5,646 nucleotides of DNA from the NCBI GenBank assembly GCA_029883045.1, contig JAOUJU010000127.1, positions 1 through 5,646 on the forward strand, given 5' to 3'. The notes beneath the pieces are model-generated. The model was not told the DNA's origin, ran no database searches, and saw only the letters and a list, made by a program, of their open reading frames with translations. Below are positions 1-5,646 of the stretch, one piece after another. A program made the position numbers and the translations under genes. This stretch comes from Rhodospirillaceae bacterium (lineage in GTDB: Bacteria > Pseudomonadota > Alphaproteobacteria > Rhodospirillales > Magnetovibrionaceae). Position 1 is the stretch's first letter, and the number at the start of each line of letters is the position of its first letter.

Positions 1-24
1 CTTTAGTGCAACTTTTCTTTGCAA

Positions 25-52
25 TTTATAAATAAAGGCGTATATCACCGCC
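25..52 (+). promoter_or_regulatory. AT-rich leader with short hairpin ahead of rlmN
   Basis: A TATAAAT at 27-33 could be a -10 element, but no convincing -35 lies at the right distance. Just before the ATG, GGCG (37-40) can pair with CGCC (49-52) across an eight-base loop. The only purine-rich ribosome-binding candidate, AAAGG at 34-38, is about 17 bases from the start codon and partly inside this stem. The promoter may also lie left of the window. This is a weak call from visual inspection. Confidence 0.2.
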
Positions 53-55
53 ATC

Positions 56-1204
56 ATGAACAACAACATTGCCAAACCCGATACCACCCAAGAGCAAAAG
101 CAAAACTTGGTTGGCCTCAGCCGTACTGAACTGACCGAAGCAATGCAATTGCTGGGCGAGCCGGCCTTTCGTGCGCGCCAGTTATTTCATTGGATATACC
201 ACCGTGGCGAAACCGACTTTGAAAAAATGACCGATTTGTCAAAAAATTTGCGCAGCCGTTTGCCCGAACATTTTTCTGTTACTCGGCCCAGCATAAACCA
301 AAGCCTTATTTCCGAAGACACCACACGCAAATGGTTGTTGGAACTGCCCCAAGGGGGCGAGGTCGAAACAGTTATGATCCCCGAAGAAGACCGTGGCGCG
401 CTTTGCGTTTCCAGCCAAGTTGGCTGTTCGCTTAATTGTTCTTTTTGTCATACCGGAACCATGGACTGGGTCAGAAATTTAAGTGCGGGCGATATTTTAG
501 GACAAATAATGGTGGCCCGTGACGAAATGGGCGAATGGCCATCGGGTGTTGATGGGCGTAAATTAAAAAATATTGTGATGATGGGCATGGGCGAGCCGTT
601 ATTAAATTTTGAAAACGTTGCGCGTGCGCTGCAAATAGCCATGGACGGCGAAGGCATCTCAATTTCCAAACGGCGCATTACATTATCTACATCGGGTGTT
701 GTACCGATGATGAAACGCTGTGCCGATGAATTAGATGTCGGTCTGGCCATTAGCCTGCATGCCGCCAATGATGAATTACGTGATGAGCTTGTACCCATTA
801 ACAAGAAATATCCGCTAGCCCAACTGTTGCAAGCCTGCGCCGATTACCCATCGGCGCGCAATTCACGGCGTATTACAATGGAATATGTGATGTTAAAAGA
901 TGTCAATGACAGCTTGGCCGATGCGAAAGAGCTGGTGCGTCTGATGCGCCAATACAATGTTCATGCTAAATTTAATCTTATACCGTTTAACCCTTGGCCC
1001 GGTTCGGCCTATGAATGTTCATCCGGTAATGCCATGCATCGTTTTTCCGATTATTTAAATGATGAAGGATATTCAGCCCCCATTCGCACCTCGCGCGGGC
1101 GTGATATAATGGCTGCGTGCGGACAATTAAAATCGGCGTCGGAAAACCTAAAGCTGAAAACCTTAAAAGAAAAAAGGGCAAAATCAGCTACGGCGAACAC
1201 CTGA
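56..1204 (+). CDS. rlmN: RlmN, dual-specificity 23S rRNA A2503 / tRNA A37 C2-methyltransferase (radical SAM)
   Basis: This 382-residue radical SAM enzyme is expected to methylate C2 of adenosine 2503 in 23S rRNA and, in bacteria where it was tested, A37 of some tRNAs. The CxxxCxxC 4Fe-4S motif is visible at C124, C128 and C131. The two family cysteines used in the ping-pong methyl transfer correspond to C117 (in ALCVSSQVGC) and C355 (in RGRDIMAACGQL). A GMGEPLLN motif at 177-184 is the usual SAM-contacting GEP region. The N-terminal accessory domain (about 20-100, with EPAFRARQLFHWIY) and the length are normal for the family. CHTGT followed by VRNLSAG resembles alphaproteobacterial members. 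The ATG at 56 lacks a good Shine-Dalgarno, but the N terminus aligns with the family length. The next gene starts 31 bases downstream, so cotranscription is likely. The lysine-rich tail (361-382) is probably disordered. Confidence 0.96.
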   Translation: MNNNIAKPDTTQEQKQNLVGLSRTELTEAMQLLGEPAFRARQLFHWIYHRGETDFEKMTDLSKNLRSRLPEHFSVTRPSINQSLISEDTTRKWLLELPQGGEVETVMIPEEDRGALCVSSQVGCSLNCSFCHTGTMDWVRNLSAGDILGQIMVARDEMGEWPSGVDGRKLKNIVMMGMGEPLLNFENVARALQIAMDGEGISISKRRITLSTSGVVPMMKRCADELDVGLAISLHAANDELRDELVPINKKYPLAQLLQACADYPSARNSRRITMEYVMLKDVNDSLADAKELVRLMRQYNVHAKFNLIPFNPWPGSAYECSSGNAMHRFSDYLNDEGYSAPIRTSRGRDIMAACGQLKSASENLKLKTLKEKRAKSATANT

Positions 1205-1223
1205 ACGCAAAGTTCTAAGCGAT

Positions 1224-1228
1224 AAGGA
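1224..1228 (+). promoter_or_regulatory. Ribosome binding site for TTG-started DsbA-family gene
   Basis: AAGGA lies seven bases ahead of the TTG at 1236. This good match and spacing is the main reason to accept a TTG start. No ATG or GTG codon occurs in this frame between 1236 and the ATG of M44, next to the active-site cysteine, which would be too late. Confidence 0.7.
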
Positions 1229-1235
1229 AAATATT

Positions 1236-1952
1236 TTGAGCGACGCCGATAGCCTTGATTGTAATGATGATGCCTGTGATATTGCAGGGTCAAACAAACC
1301 CGCACACGATGAAAAATCTTTCGAAGCGGGGCCGGGCAAACACATTTTATATTTTGCCGACCCCATGTGTTCGTGGTGCTGGGGGTTTCAACCGGAATTA
1401 GAACAATTAACCAGCAGCTTAAATGGCCGCGCTCAGTTTAATGTAGTTATGGGGGGGTTGCGCCCCGGCACAACGCAAAGCTGGCAAGGTGAAATGCAAA
1501 CTTATATTCACCACCACTGGCAAGAAGTGGAAAAGAAAACCGGCCAACCGTTTGATTATTCGCGGATGGAAGACGACAATTTTGTATATGATACCGAACC
1601 ACCGTGCCGTGGCGTTGTATGTGCCCGTGAAATAAATCCTGAACTTGGCCTTACGGTCTATCACAATTTGCAGCGAGAATTTTATAGTGGTGGACAGGAT
1701 ATAACCAATACCCAAGTTATCGCCGATATTGTGGCGCAAGCAGGCGTTGATAAGGAAAAGTTTTTAAAATTGTTTACCAGCCCTGCTGCACGTGAATTAG
1801 TTGCCTATGATTTTGCTCGCACGCGGTCTTTTGGGGTAAAGGGGTTTCCTTCAATTGTTTGTGCCGATGATGGGCAGTACGCTTTTCTTGCCCTTGGCTA
1901 TCGTAGCTTTGATGCTATGCATGGCGATCTTGAGGCGTGGCTTAACAGTTGA
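1236..1952 (+). CDS. DsbA-family thiol-disulfide oxidoreductase with CSWC active site (COG3531-like)
   Basis: This 238-residue protein has a thioredoxin-like strand (HILYFADPM) running into a C45-S-W-C48 active site followed by WGF, which is typical of the predicted cytosolic DsbA-like isomerases (related to FrnE-type proteins). The EPPC at 121-124 and the GFPS at 203-206, whose P205 is the expected cis-proline facing the active site, support the fold. No signal peptide or membrane segment is visible, so it should act in the cytoplasm, unlike classical periplasmic DsbA. The first 34 residues form an acidic extension containing two extra cysteines (C9, C14). Further cysteines occur at C124, C129 and C209. 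Substrates are unknown. Translation starts at TTG behind a good AAGGA. The gene lies between rlmN and flbT with 31 bases on each side. A run of seven G (1451-1457) lies inside the gene, but the frame reads through it into a sensible VMGGLRPG. Confidence 0.85.
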   Translation: MSDADSLDCNDDACDIAGSNKPAHDEKSFEAGPGKHILYFADPMCSWCWGFQPELEQLTSSLNGRAQFNVVMGGLRPGTTQSWQGEMQTYIHHHWQEVEKKTGQPFDYSRMEDDNFVYDTEPPCRGVVCAREINPELGLTVYHNLQREFYSGGQDITNTQVIADIVAQAGVDKEKFLKLFTSPAARELVAYDFARTRSFGVKGFPSIVCADDGQYAFLALGYRSFDAMHGDLEAWLNS

Positions 1953-1983
1953 TGTGTTCGCCTACAGCGCATAGTATCAATTT

Positions 1984-2382
1984 ATGGAAGAACACAAAAT
2001 ATCGCTGGCACCGGGCGGGGAAGCCCTTATTGGAATAATGTCGGTTCGTAATGATGGCGACGCGCACGCGGTTCTTACCGTTCGTGGTGATGGTCCAATT
2101 TTACGGCGCGAACTTATAATTGACCACCACGATGCCAATACCCCAGCGCTTAGGGTTTATTATCTGGTGACGGTTTTGTATATGGTGCCTGATGCATTTA
2201 CCAACCTTAAAGAATATTTTATTAACGCAACCAAGGAAATGGTTGAGACCCTGCCCCAGTCACGCACAATTATGTCTAAAATTGGCAGAAGCGTAATTAT
2301 GGGGGACTATGCCCAAGCTCACGAATTTTGCTTTCAATTAATGGCGCTAGAAGAAAGCGTTGCTAACGGCCTTGATCCATAA
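1984..2382 (+). CDS. flbT: FlbT-like flagellin mRNA regulator
   Basis: The 132-residue product matches FlbT in pattern and length. It has an N-terminal LAPGGEALIG segment (8-17, cf. LKPGE), an ILRRELI stretch (39-45), then ANTPALRVYY and LVTVLYM (51-67, cf. ATPARRIYF followed by VQxMY), and a helical C-terminal half. FlbT is known from Caulobacter as a post-transcriptional regulator that acts on the flagellin mRNA leader, usually encoded with flaF near flagellin genes. Neither flaF nor a flagellin gene is seen here, so the present role is an inference from family membership. An in-frame TAG at 1972 fixes the ATG at 1984 as the first possible start. No clear Shine-Dalgarno precedes it, so translation may be weak or depend on the upstream gene. 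It is probably the last gene of the rlmN transcript. The assignment rests on recalled motif resemblance, without alignment. Confidence 0.75.
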   Translation: MEEHKISLAPGGEALIGIMSVRNDGDAHAVLTVRGDGPILRRELIIDHHDANTPALRVYYLVTVLYMVPDAFTNLKEYFINATKEMVETLPQSRTIMSKIGRSVIMGDYAQAHEFCFQLMALEESVANGLDP

Positions 2383-2409
2383 AACAGGCTGGCGTGCCTT
2401 TAATTTATT

Positions 2410-2442
2410 GCTCAATCGCTATGCTTGATTGGCTTTTTATTT
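2410..2442 (+). terminator. Possible intrinsic terminator after flbT
   Basis: CAATC (2413-2417) pairs with GATTG (2427-2431). It is prolonged inward by GC/GC around a TAT loop with a two-base bulge, and outward by GC/GC (2410-2411 with 2432-2433) with a one-base bulge. TTTTTATTT follows at 2434-2442. The bulges make it weaker than the terminator after argG. A smaller AGGC/GCCT hairpin (2386-2399) with a T-rich tail lies just upstream and may assist. Confidence 0.4.
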
Positions 2443-2452
2443 ACCGTATACT
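2425..2452 (+). promoter_or_regulatory. Predicted sigma70-type promoter of argG
   Basis: TTGATT (2425-2430) and TATACT (2447-2452) are separated by 16 bases, with four and five matches to the -35 and -10 consensus. The transcript would start near 2459 and carry a leader of about 35 bases to the argG ATG. The -35 overlaps the 3' arm of the hairpin that may end the upstream transcript. No ARG box or attenuator was recognised. Confidence 0.5.
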
Positions 2453-2481
2453 GCGCCACAATTTTCAACCCCAACGAACGT

Positions 2482-2486
2482 AAGGA
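2482..2486 (+). promoter_or_regulatory. Ribosome binding site of argG
   Basis: AAGGA is seven bases ahead of ATG 2494. This site decides the start: the longer in-frame reading from TTG 2425 would begin inside the predicted -35 element and add 23 residues with no family resemblance. Confidence 0.75.
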
Positions 2487-2493
2487 TCCGGCC

Positions 2494-3723
2494 ATGGGCG
2501 GTGACAATAAGATTAATGTAAAAAAAGTAGTGCTAGCCTATTCGGGCGGGCTTGATACATCCATCATATTAAAGTGGCTACAGGAAACTTATGGCTGCGA
2601 AGTCGTTACCTTTACCGCTGATTTGGGCCAAGGCGAAGAATTAGAGCCAGCCCGGACCAAAGCCGAGATGATGGGAATTAAAGAAATATATATCGAAGAC
2701 CTGCGTGAAACGTTTGTTAAAGATTATGTATTTCCGATGTTTCGTTCCAATGCATTATATGAAGGCACATATATGCTGGGCACATCCATCGCTAGGCCAT
2801 TAATCGCTAAACGGCAAATCGAAATTGCCCGCGAAGTCGGCGCTGATGCAGTAAGCCATGGTGCCACCGGCAAGGGTAACGACCAGGTGCGCTTTGAACT
2901 GGGTTATTATGCCTGCAACCCAGATATAAAAATTATTGCGCCGTGGCGTGAATGGGACCTTTCCAGCCGGGAAGATTTAATTGCTTACGCTGAAAAAAAC
3001 CAGATACCAGTGCCCAAGGACAAACGTGGCGAAGCACCGTTTTCCCAAGATGCTAACTTGTTGCATATTTCATCTGAAGGAAAAGCATTAGAAGACCCAT
3101 GGGTTGAGCCCGATTTTGAACATGTGCTTACCCGCATGGTAACGCCACAGAACGCACCCGATAAACCGGAAGAAATTACCATTGATTTTGTTTCTGGTGA
3201 CCCGGTTGCGGTTAATGGCAAAAAATTATCGCCCGCCAACCTGTTGGCCAAGTTAAATGAACTAGGTGGCAGAAACGGTGTTGGTTGCATTGATATTGTA
3301 GAAAACCGCTTTGTCGGAATGAAATCGCGCGGTGTTTATGAAACCCCGGGCGGTACCGTATTGCTGGCCATGCGCCGGGCGATGGAAAGCATTACGCTGG
3401 ACCGTGGTGCGGCCCATACCAAAGACGAAATGATGCCGCGCTTTGCTGAAATTGTTTATAACGGTTTTTGGTTTGCGCCTGAGCGCGAAATGATGCAAGC
3501 GGCAATTGACAAAGCATCAGAGCCAGTCAACGGAACAGTCCGGGCTAAACTTTACAAAGGCAACGTAATTATCACGGGGCGTAAATCGCCCAATAGCCTT
3601 TATGATGAAGCCACCGTAACATTTGAAGCGGGTGGTACCTACGATCAAAAAGACGCTGCCGGGTTTATTAAATTAAATGCGCTGCGCCTGCGGATGAATT
3701 CAAAAATTCACGGCAATAAATAA
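2494..3723 (+). CDS. argG: Argininosuccinate synthase
   Basis: This enzyme condenses citrulline and aspartate with ATP cleavage to AMP and pyrophosphate, giving argininosuccinate, the penultimate step of arginine synthesis in the cytoplasm. From ATG 2494 the product has 409 residues, normal for the roughly 400-residue ArgG type. The ATP-pyrophosphatase P-loop AYSGGLDTS is at 15-23. TADLGQGEE (41-49), YEGTYMLGTSIARP (89-102) and HGATGKGNDQVRFE (122-135), the nucleotide, citrulline and aspartate binding regions, are all intact, as are KSRGVYETPGG (277-287) and the C-terminal oligomerisation region. The start is chosen by the AAGGA site and by the near-immediate P-loop strand. It appears to have its own promoter and ends at a strong terminator. 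It runs convergently to the ATPase gene, so it need not be coregulated with either neighbour. Confidence 0.97.
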   Translation: MGGDNKINVKKVVLAYSGGLDTSIILKWLQETYGCEVVTFTADLGQGEELEPARTKAEMMGIKEIYIEDLRETFVKDYVFPMFRSNALYEGTYMLGTSIARPLIAKRQIEIAREVGADAVSHGATGKGNDQVRFELGYYACNPDIKIIAPWREWDLSSREDLIAYAEKNQIPVPKDKRGEAPFSQDANLLHISSEGKALEDPWVEPDFEHVLTRMVTPQNAPDKPEEITIDFVSGDPVAVNGKKLSPANLLAKLNELGGRNGVGCIDIVENRFVGMKSRGVYETPGGTVLLAMRRAMESITLDRGAAHTKDEMMPRFAEIVYNGFWFAPEREMMQAAIDKASEPVNGTVRAKLYKGNVIITGRKSPNSLYDEATVTFEAGGTYDQKDAAGFIKLNALRLRMNSKIHGNK

Positions 3724-3744
3724 TTTATTATTGCCTGACAAATT

Positions 3745-3779
3745 AAACCGAAAGCATTAAACCGCTTTCGGTTTTTTTT
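3745..3779 (+). terminator. Strong intrinsic terminator of argG
   Basis: A perfect 11-base-pair stem (3745-3755 with 3764-3774) encloses an eight-base loop, and its 3' arm merges into a run of eight T (3772-3779). It begins 21 bases after the argG stop. On the opposite strand the same hairpin is followed only by a broken T stretch, so it could act weakly for the convergent ATPase gene, whose stop codon is five bases away. Confidence 0.92.
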
Positions 3780-3783
3780 AATA

Positions 3784-5190
3784 TCATCCTATCCGGTCGG
3801 TCAACGGCTTGCCAACCGCCCAGCACCACACCGCGACGGGCAAGAAACCAATTTCATGATCGCCAACAAAACGTTTGCCCGGAATTGTGCGGGTCAAAAC
3901 CTTTGACGCGGTTTCGGGGTTGGTCTGATCCATAAACGCGGCCATATCGGCAAGAATTTTTTGCGGCAAAGCAAGGGCGCGATCCGACCAATCTATTTCA
4001 ATACATTTTACCGGACGGTTTCCATTTTCCGGCATTTCAACCAATGAAACATGGTGGCTGGCATTACCGGTTTTCCATTCGGCATAAAAAATTCTTGATA
4101 AACTTTTGCTATGAACAAACTGACTAATGACAGCATTTTCGGCCAAGCGCGCGCAGATGGGGTCGCTTATTGCAACCTTGCCAAAAAGTGCAGCGCGATG
4201 TGAAGGATTTATTAAATATACTTTGAACCGGGTTTGACGGGAAAACTTGTTTGCTTTGCCGTCTATGCGCCAAATGCGCCTAATTAAAAAAGCCGCCTCA
4301 AGGTAATCAAGATATTTGCGAATTGTGTTTTTCGCGATGGCAAATTCTTTGGCCAATGTTTCAATTGAAAAACTGTTTGTAAAGCCCTGCACCAGATGGG
4401 CGTAAAGGCGTGAAAGCTCGCCCATGTCGCTAACACCATAAACCCCCGGTGCCCCCCGAAAAATGCTATTGGCGGTAATTTCAGCCATATCAATACGCGC
4501 AGTGCCCGAACCCATTACGCCATCGCTAAAACCGCCCCATTGAAGATAATCAATGAATGCTAAATTAAGCGCCTCGGTGTCATGTAATTTTCCGTAAGCG
4601 TCAAATATTTTACTTTTAAGATTTTGAAACTGAATGAATTCGGCAAATGTAACTGGCGGCAATATAAGGCTGGAAAAATAATTGCCCGATGCTTTTTCAA
4701 TATCGCGGTTTTGGTTTTTTCCATTAATGAATTTTGGTGCCACAGACGATGCGCAAACTATGCGCCATTGCGGGTTAGCGTCACAAAGGGCGCTGATTTG
4801 TTCTTCCCAGTTGTCCAACACATGAACGCCATCAAGAATTATAAAATATCCGCCCGCCCCATCACCGCCTGATGCGCTAACGTATCCAGCGGTGATTTCA
4901 GATAAATTTGCGCTAGCGTGACACGGCAAATCTAGGGATATTTTTATCACTAACTTAGGGCTTGCCCCTTTGGAAAGAATCTTTTGCACCAATTGTTGCA
5001 ATAAAACGGTCTTTCCGGAACTAGGTGGGCCTGCCACCAGCACCGGGGCATTATTGCCTGAGTGTAATAATGCTTCTAGATCCGAAATGAACGGCCTTGG
5101 GCTTAATCTGCGAAAGCGGTCATCAATGGCGCCATAACGCCACCACGGATTGTTTGCAATGGCGCTTTGGTTCTGGTCAAATTCAATCAT
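3784..5190 (-). CDS. AAA-type P-loop ATPase with C-terminal DUF4143-like domain, diverged catalytic motifs
   Basis: This 468-residue protein has the layout of the widespread ATP-binding/DUF4143 family. The Walker A GPPSSGKT is at 54-61 and the Walker B strand YFIILD at 115-120, followed by GVHVLDNWEE. A sensor-like strand WRIVCASS lies at 142-149, the LPPVTFAEF signature at 177-185, and a winged-helix segment (ETLAKEFAIAKNTIRKYLDYLEAAFLIRRI) at about 277-306. The C-terminal restriction-nuclease-like domain runs from about 325 on. Departures are clear: family members usually read DE[IV][HQ] at Walker B, but here it is D120-G121-V-H. The usual IE[IV]KWSD reads I-E398-I-D400-W-S-D, and the family Gly-Arg before the PLSF-type motif reads G169-N170. 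Both the Glu-to-Gly and Lys-to-Asp changes need at least two base changes, so one read error cannot explain them. Nucleotide binding is likely, hydrolysis doubtful. The function of the family is largely unknown. ATG 5190 has a weak GGTGA upstream. No membrane segment or signal peptide is seen. Confidence 0.88.
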   Translation of the reverse strand: MIEFDQNQSAIANNPWWRYGAIDDRFRRLSPRPFISDLEALLHSGNNAPVLVAGPPSSGKTVLLQQLVQKILSKGASPKLVIKISLDLPCHASANLSEITAGYVSASGGDGAGGYFIILDGVHVLDNWEEQISALCDANPQWRIVCASSVAPKFINGKNQNRDIEKASGNYFSSLILPPVTFAEFIQFQNLKSKIFDAYGKLHDTEALNLAFIDYLQWGGFSDGVMGSGTARIDMAEITANSIFRGAPGVYGVSDMGELSRLYAHLVQGFTNSFSIETLAKEFAIAKNTIRKYLDYLEAAFLIRRIWRIDGKANKFSRQTRFKVYLINPSHRAALFGKVAISDPICARLAENAVISQFVHSKSLSRIFYAEWKTGNASHHVSLVEMPENGNRPVKCIEIDWSDRALALPQKILADMAAFMDQTNPETASKVLTRTIPGKRFVGDHEIGFLPVAVWCWAVGKPLTDRIG

Positions 5191-5302
5191 TGTTTCACCA
5201 ACTGGGTTCGTAATCTGGAATAAATTGAACTAGTTATTGTTGCCATAGCGTTTTATAAAAAGACCAATGAAAACAACCATAGAAGTATGGTTTAGCATAT
5301 TT

Positions 5303-5359
5303 TGATATTTAAGATCATTTATTTGATTTAATAATTATCAGTTATTATATTTAAGATCA
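5303..5359. repeat. Two exact 13-base direct repeats with TGAT/ATCA half-sites in divergent intergenic region
   Basis: The sequence ATATTTAAGATCA occurs at 5305-5317 and again at 5347-5359, 42 bases apart (about four helical turns). The first copy sits in an imperfect palindrome, TGAT(n7)ATCA, at 5303-5317. Between the copies lies another TGAT(n9)ATCA at 5324-5340. TTAA-G-ATCA (5309-5317) can also pair with TGATTTAA (5324-5331). The second copy is followed by an ATCTTA (5368-5373) inverted to its TAAGAT. The block lies between the divergent ATPase and phosphatase genes, upstream of a TATAAT, so it reads as a possible operator array. The AT richness lowers the weight of short matches, but a 13-base exact copy is unlikely by chance here. 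Confidence 0.6.
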
Positions 5360-5399
5360 AATTTATTATCTTATTTATTAGATGTTTTGTTTGCCAGAC

Positions 5400-5405
5400 T
5401 ATAAT
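5400..5405 (+). promoter_or_regulatory. Perfect -10 element (TATAAT) for the phosphatase gene
   Basis: TATAAT at 5400-5405 is a full consensus match about 50-60 bases ahead of the coding start and would place transcription start near 5412. The -35 region (around 5377-5383) is a poor match, so an activator may be needed. The two 13-base repeats would then centre near -59 and -101. Confidence 0.45.
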
Positions 5406-5453
5406 CGACCTTAAACGGCACAAATCTGCGATAATTTCATAACATAGTTAAAT

Positions 5454-5457
5454 GGAG
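5454..5457 (+). promoter_or_regulatory. Ribosome binding site favouring TTG start
   Basis: GGAG at 5454-5457 lies six bases before TTG 5464. It overlaps an alternative in-frame ATG at 5452-5454, which itself has no Shine-Dalgarno and is directly preceded by an in-frame TAA. The site therefore favours TTG as start. Confidence 0.5.
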
Positions 5458-5463
5458 ATTCCT

Positions 5464-5646
5464 TTGGTAAGTGTACTTTTTGTTTGTCTTGGCAACATAT
5501 GCAGATCCCCAACTGCCGAGGGTGTCTTTAGGGCCATGGTCGATCAAGCCGGTCTTTCCGAGCACATAACAATAGATTCCGCCGGAACAGCTGCCTATCA
5601 CGTGGGCGAGGCACCTGATCGTCGGGCCACGCTTGAGGCAAAAAAC
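5464..5646 (+). CDS. Low-molecular-weight protein tyrosine phosphatase, N-terminal part (cut by window end)
   Basis: Sixty-one codons are present before the window ends. The signature VCLGNICRSPTAEG (7-20) is the LMW-PTP phosphate-binding loop, with nucleophile C8 and R14 of the CX5R motif. SAGT (39-42) and the H-x-G-x-x-P-D-x-R-A pattern (46-55) are also family hallmarks. Such enzymes dephosphorylate phosphotyrosine on proteins. Bacterial members act either as partners of tyrosine kinases in capsule or exopolysaccharide export (Wzb/Etp type) or as stand-alone housekeeping phosphatases, and nothing visible decides between these. The catalytic aspartate of the DPY loop would lie beyond the window. 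The start may be TTG 5464 (good GGAG) or ATG 5452, which adds MEIP. A TTG start also occurs in the DsbA-family gene here. It is transcribed divergently from the ATPase gene. Confidence 0.93.
   Translation, partial: MVSVLFVCLGNICRSPTAEGVFRAMVDQAGLSEHITIDSAGTAAYHVGEAPDRRATLEAKN

Larger units (their letters stand above)
5191..5451. other. Divergent AT-rich intergenic region
   Basis: This stretch separates the minus-strand ATPase gene from the plus-strand phosphatase gene and must hold both promoters unless one is transcribed from afar. Besides the repeat block it contains two small perfect palindromes, AACTAGTT (5228-5235) and TTTTATAAAA (5251-5260). The latter could serve as a -10 for the minus-strand gene, but no matching -35 was found. 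No RNA gene or protein-coding segment of any credible length was seen. Confidence 0.6.

Noticed and set aside
448..804. Open frame of 118 codons on the minus strand inside rlmN
   Set aside because: It lies entirely opposite the conserved rlmN coding region, shows no recognisable domain, and is explained as a codon-bias shadow.
1419..1739. Open frame of 106 codons opposite the DsbA-family gene
   Set aside because: It is antisense to a clear family member and has no family resemblance of its own.
2425..2493. Longer argG reading from TTG 2425 (23 extra residues)
   Set aside because: The TTG coincides with a probable -35 element and has no Shine-Dalgarno. ATG 2494 has AAGGA at seven bases and gives the normal family N terminus.
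4624..4872. Plus-strand open frame of 82 codons inside the ATPase gene
   Set aside because: It is antisense to the Walker B to LPPVTF region of the ATPase, has no ribosome binding site of note, and has no recognisable motif.
3784..5190. ATPase gene as antitoxin or defence component
   Set aside because: DUF4143-type ATPases are found in many contexts. No partner toxin, nuclease, transposase or integrase lies beside it here, so a defence role cannot be supported.
5267..5305. Twelve-codon mini-ORF (MKTTIEVWFSIF) in the divergent intergenic region
   Set aside because: It has no Shine-Dalgarno, is very short, and lies upstream of the predicted promoter. It is consistent with chance.
5303..5359. 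CRISPR-like array
   Set aside because: There are only two repeat copies of 13 bases in AT-rich DNA, with no regular spacers and no cas genes in the window.

Overview
The window looks like chromosomal DNA from an alphaproteobacterium with moderately low G+C. Two things point there: a FlbT-family protein, a flagellin regulator known essentially from Alphaproteobacteria, and an RlmN whose cluster region (CHTGT, then a VRNLSAG stretch) resembles alphaproteobacterial rather than enterobacterial RlmN. No species can be named from the sequence alone. Gene density is high and most proteins belong to well-known families.

Left part (1-2382, + strand): three genes in a row with 31-base gaps, probably one transcript. 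They are rlmN (rRNA/tRNA adenine C2 methyltransferase), a cytoplasmic-looking DsbA-fold thiol oxidoreductase with a CSWC active site starting at TTG, and a small FlbT-like protein with no other flagellar gene in view. A bulged hairpin with a T-rich tail follows flbT.

Centre (2383-3780): argG (argininosuccinate synthase) has a plausible sigma70-type promoter of its own, whose -35 element lies in the 3' arm of the preceding hairpin. The best start is ATG 2494, not the TTG at 2425. argG ends at a textbook intrinsic terminator.

Right part (3784-5646): a minus-strand ATPase of the AAA/DUF4143 type runs convergently to argG. It keeps a perfect Walker A but has lost the Walker B glutamate, and the EVK-type signature of its C-terminal domain reads E-I-D, so it is a candidate for a diverged, possibly non-hydrolysing member. 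Upstream of it lies an AT-rich divergent intergenic region of about 270 bases. It contains an exact 13-base direct repeat spaced 42 bases apart, nested TGAT/ATCA half-sites and a perfect TATAAT. The region leads into a low-molecular-weight protein tyrosine phosphatase gene that is cut by the window end.

I do not see a clear new multi-gene system. The points most worth following are the degenerate ATPase, the repeat cluster between the two divergent genes, and the orphan flbT placed between redox and arginine genes.
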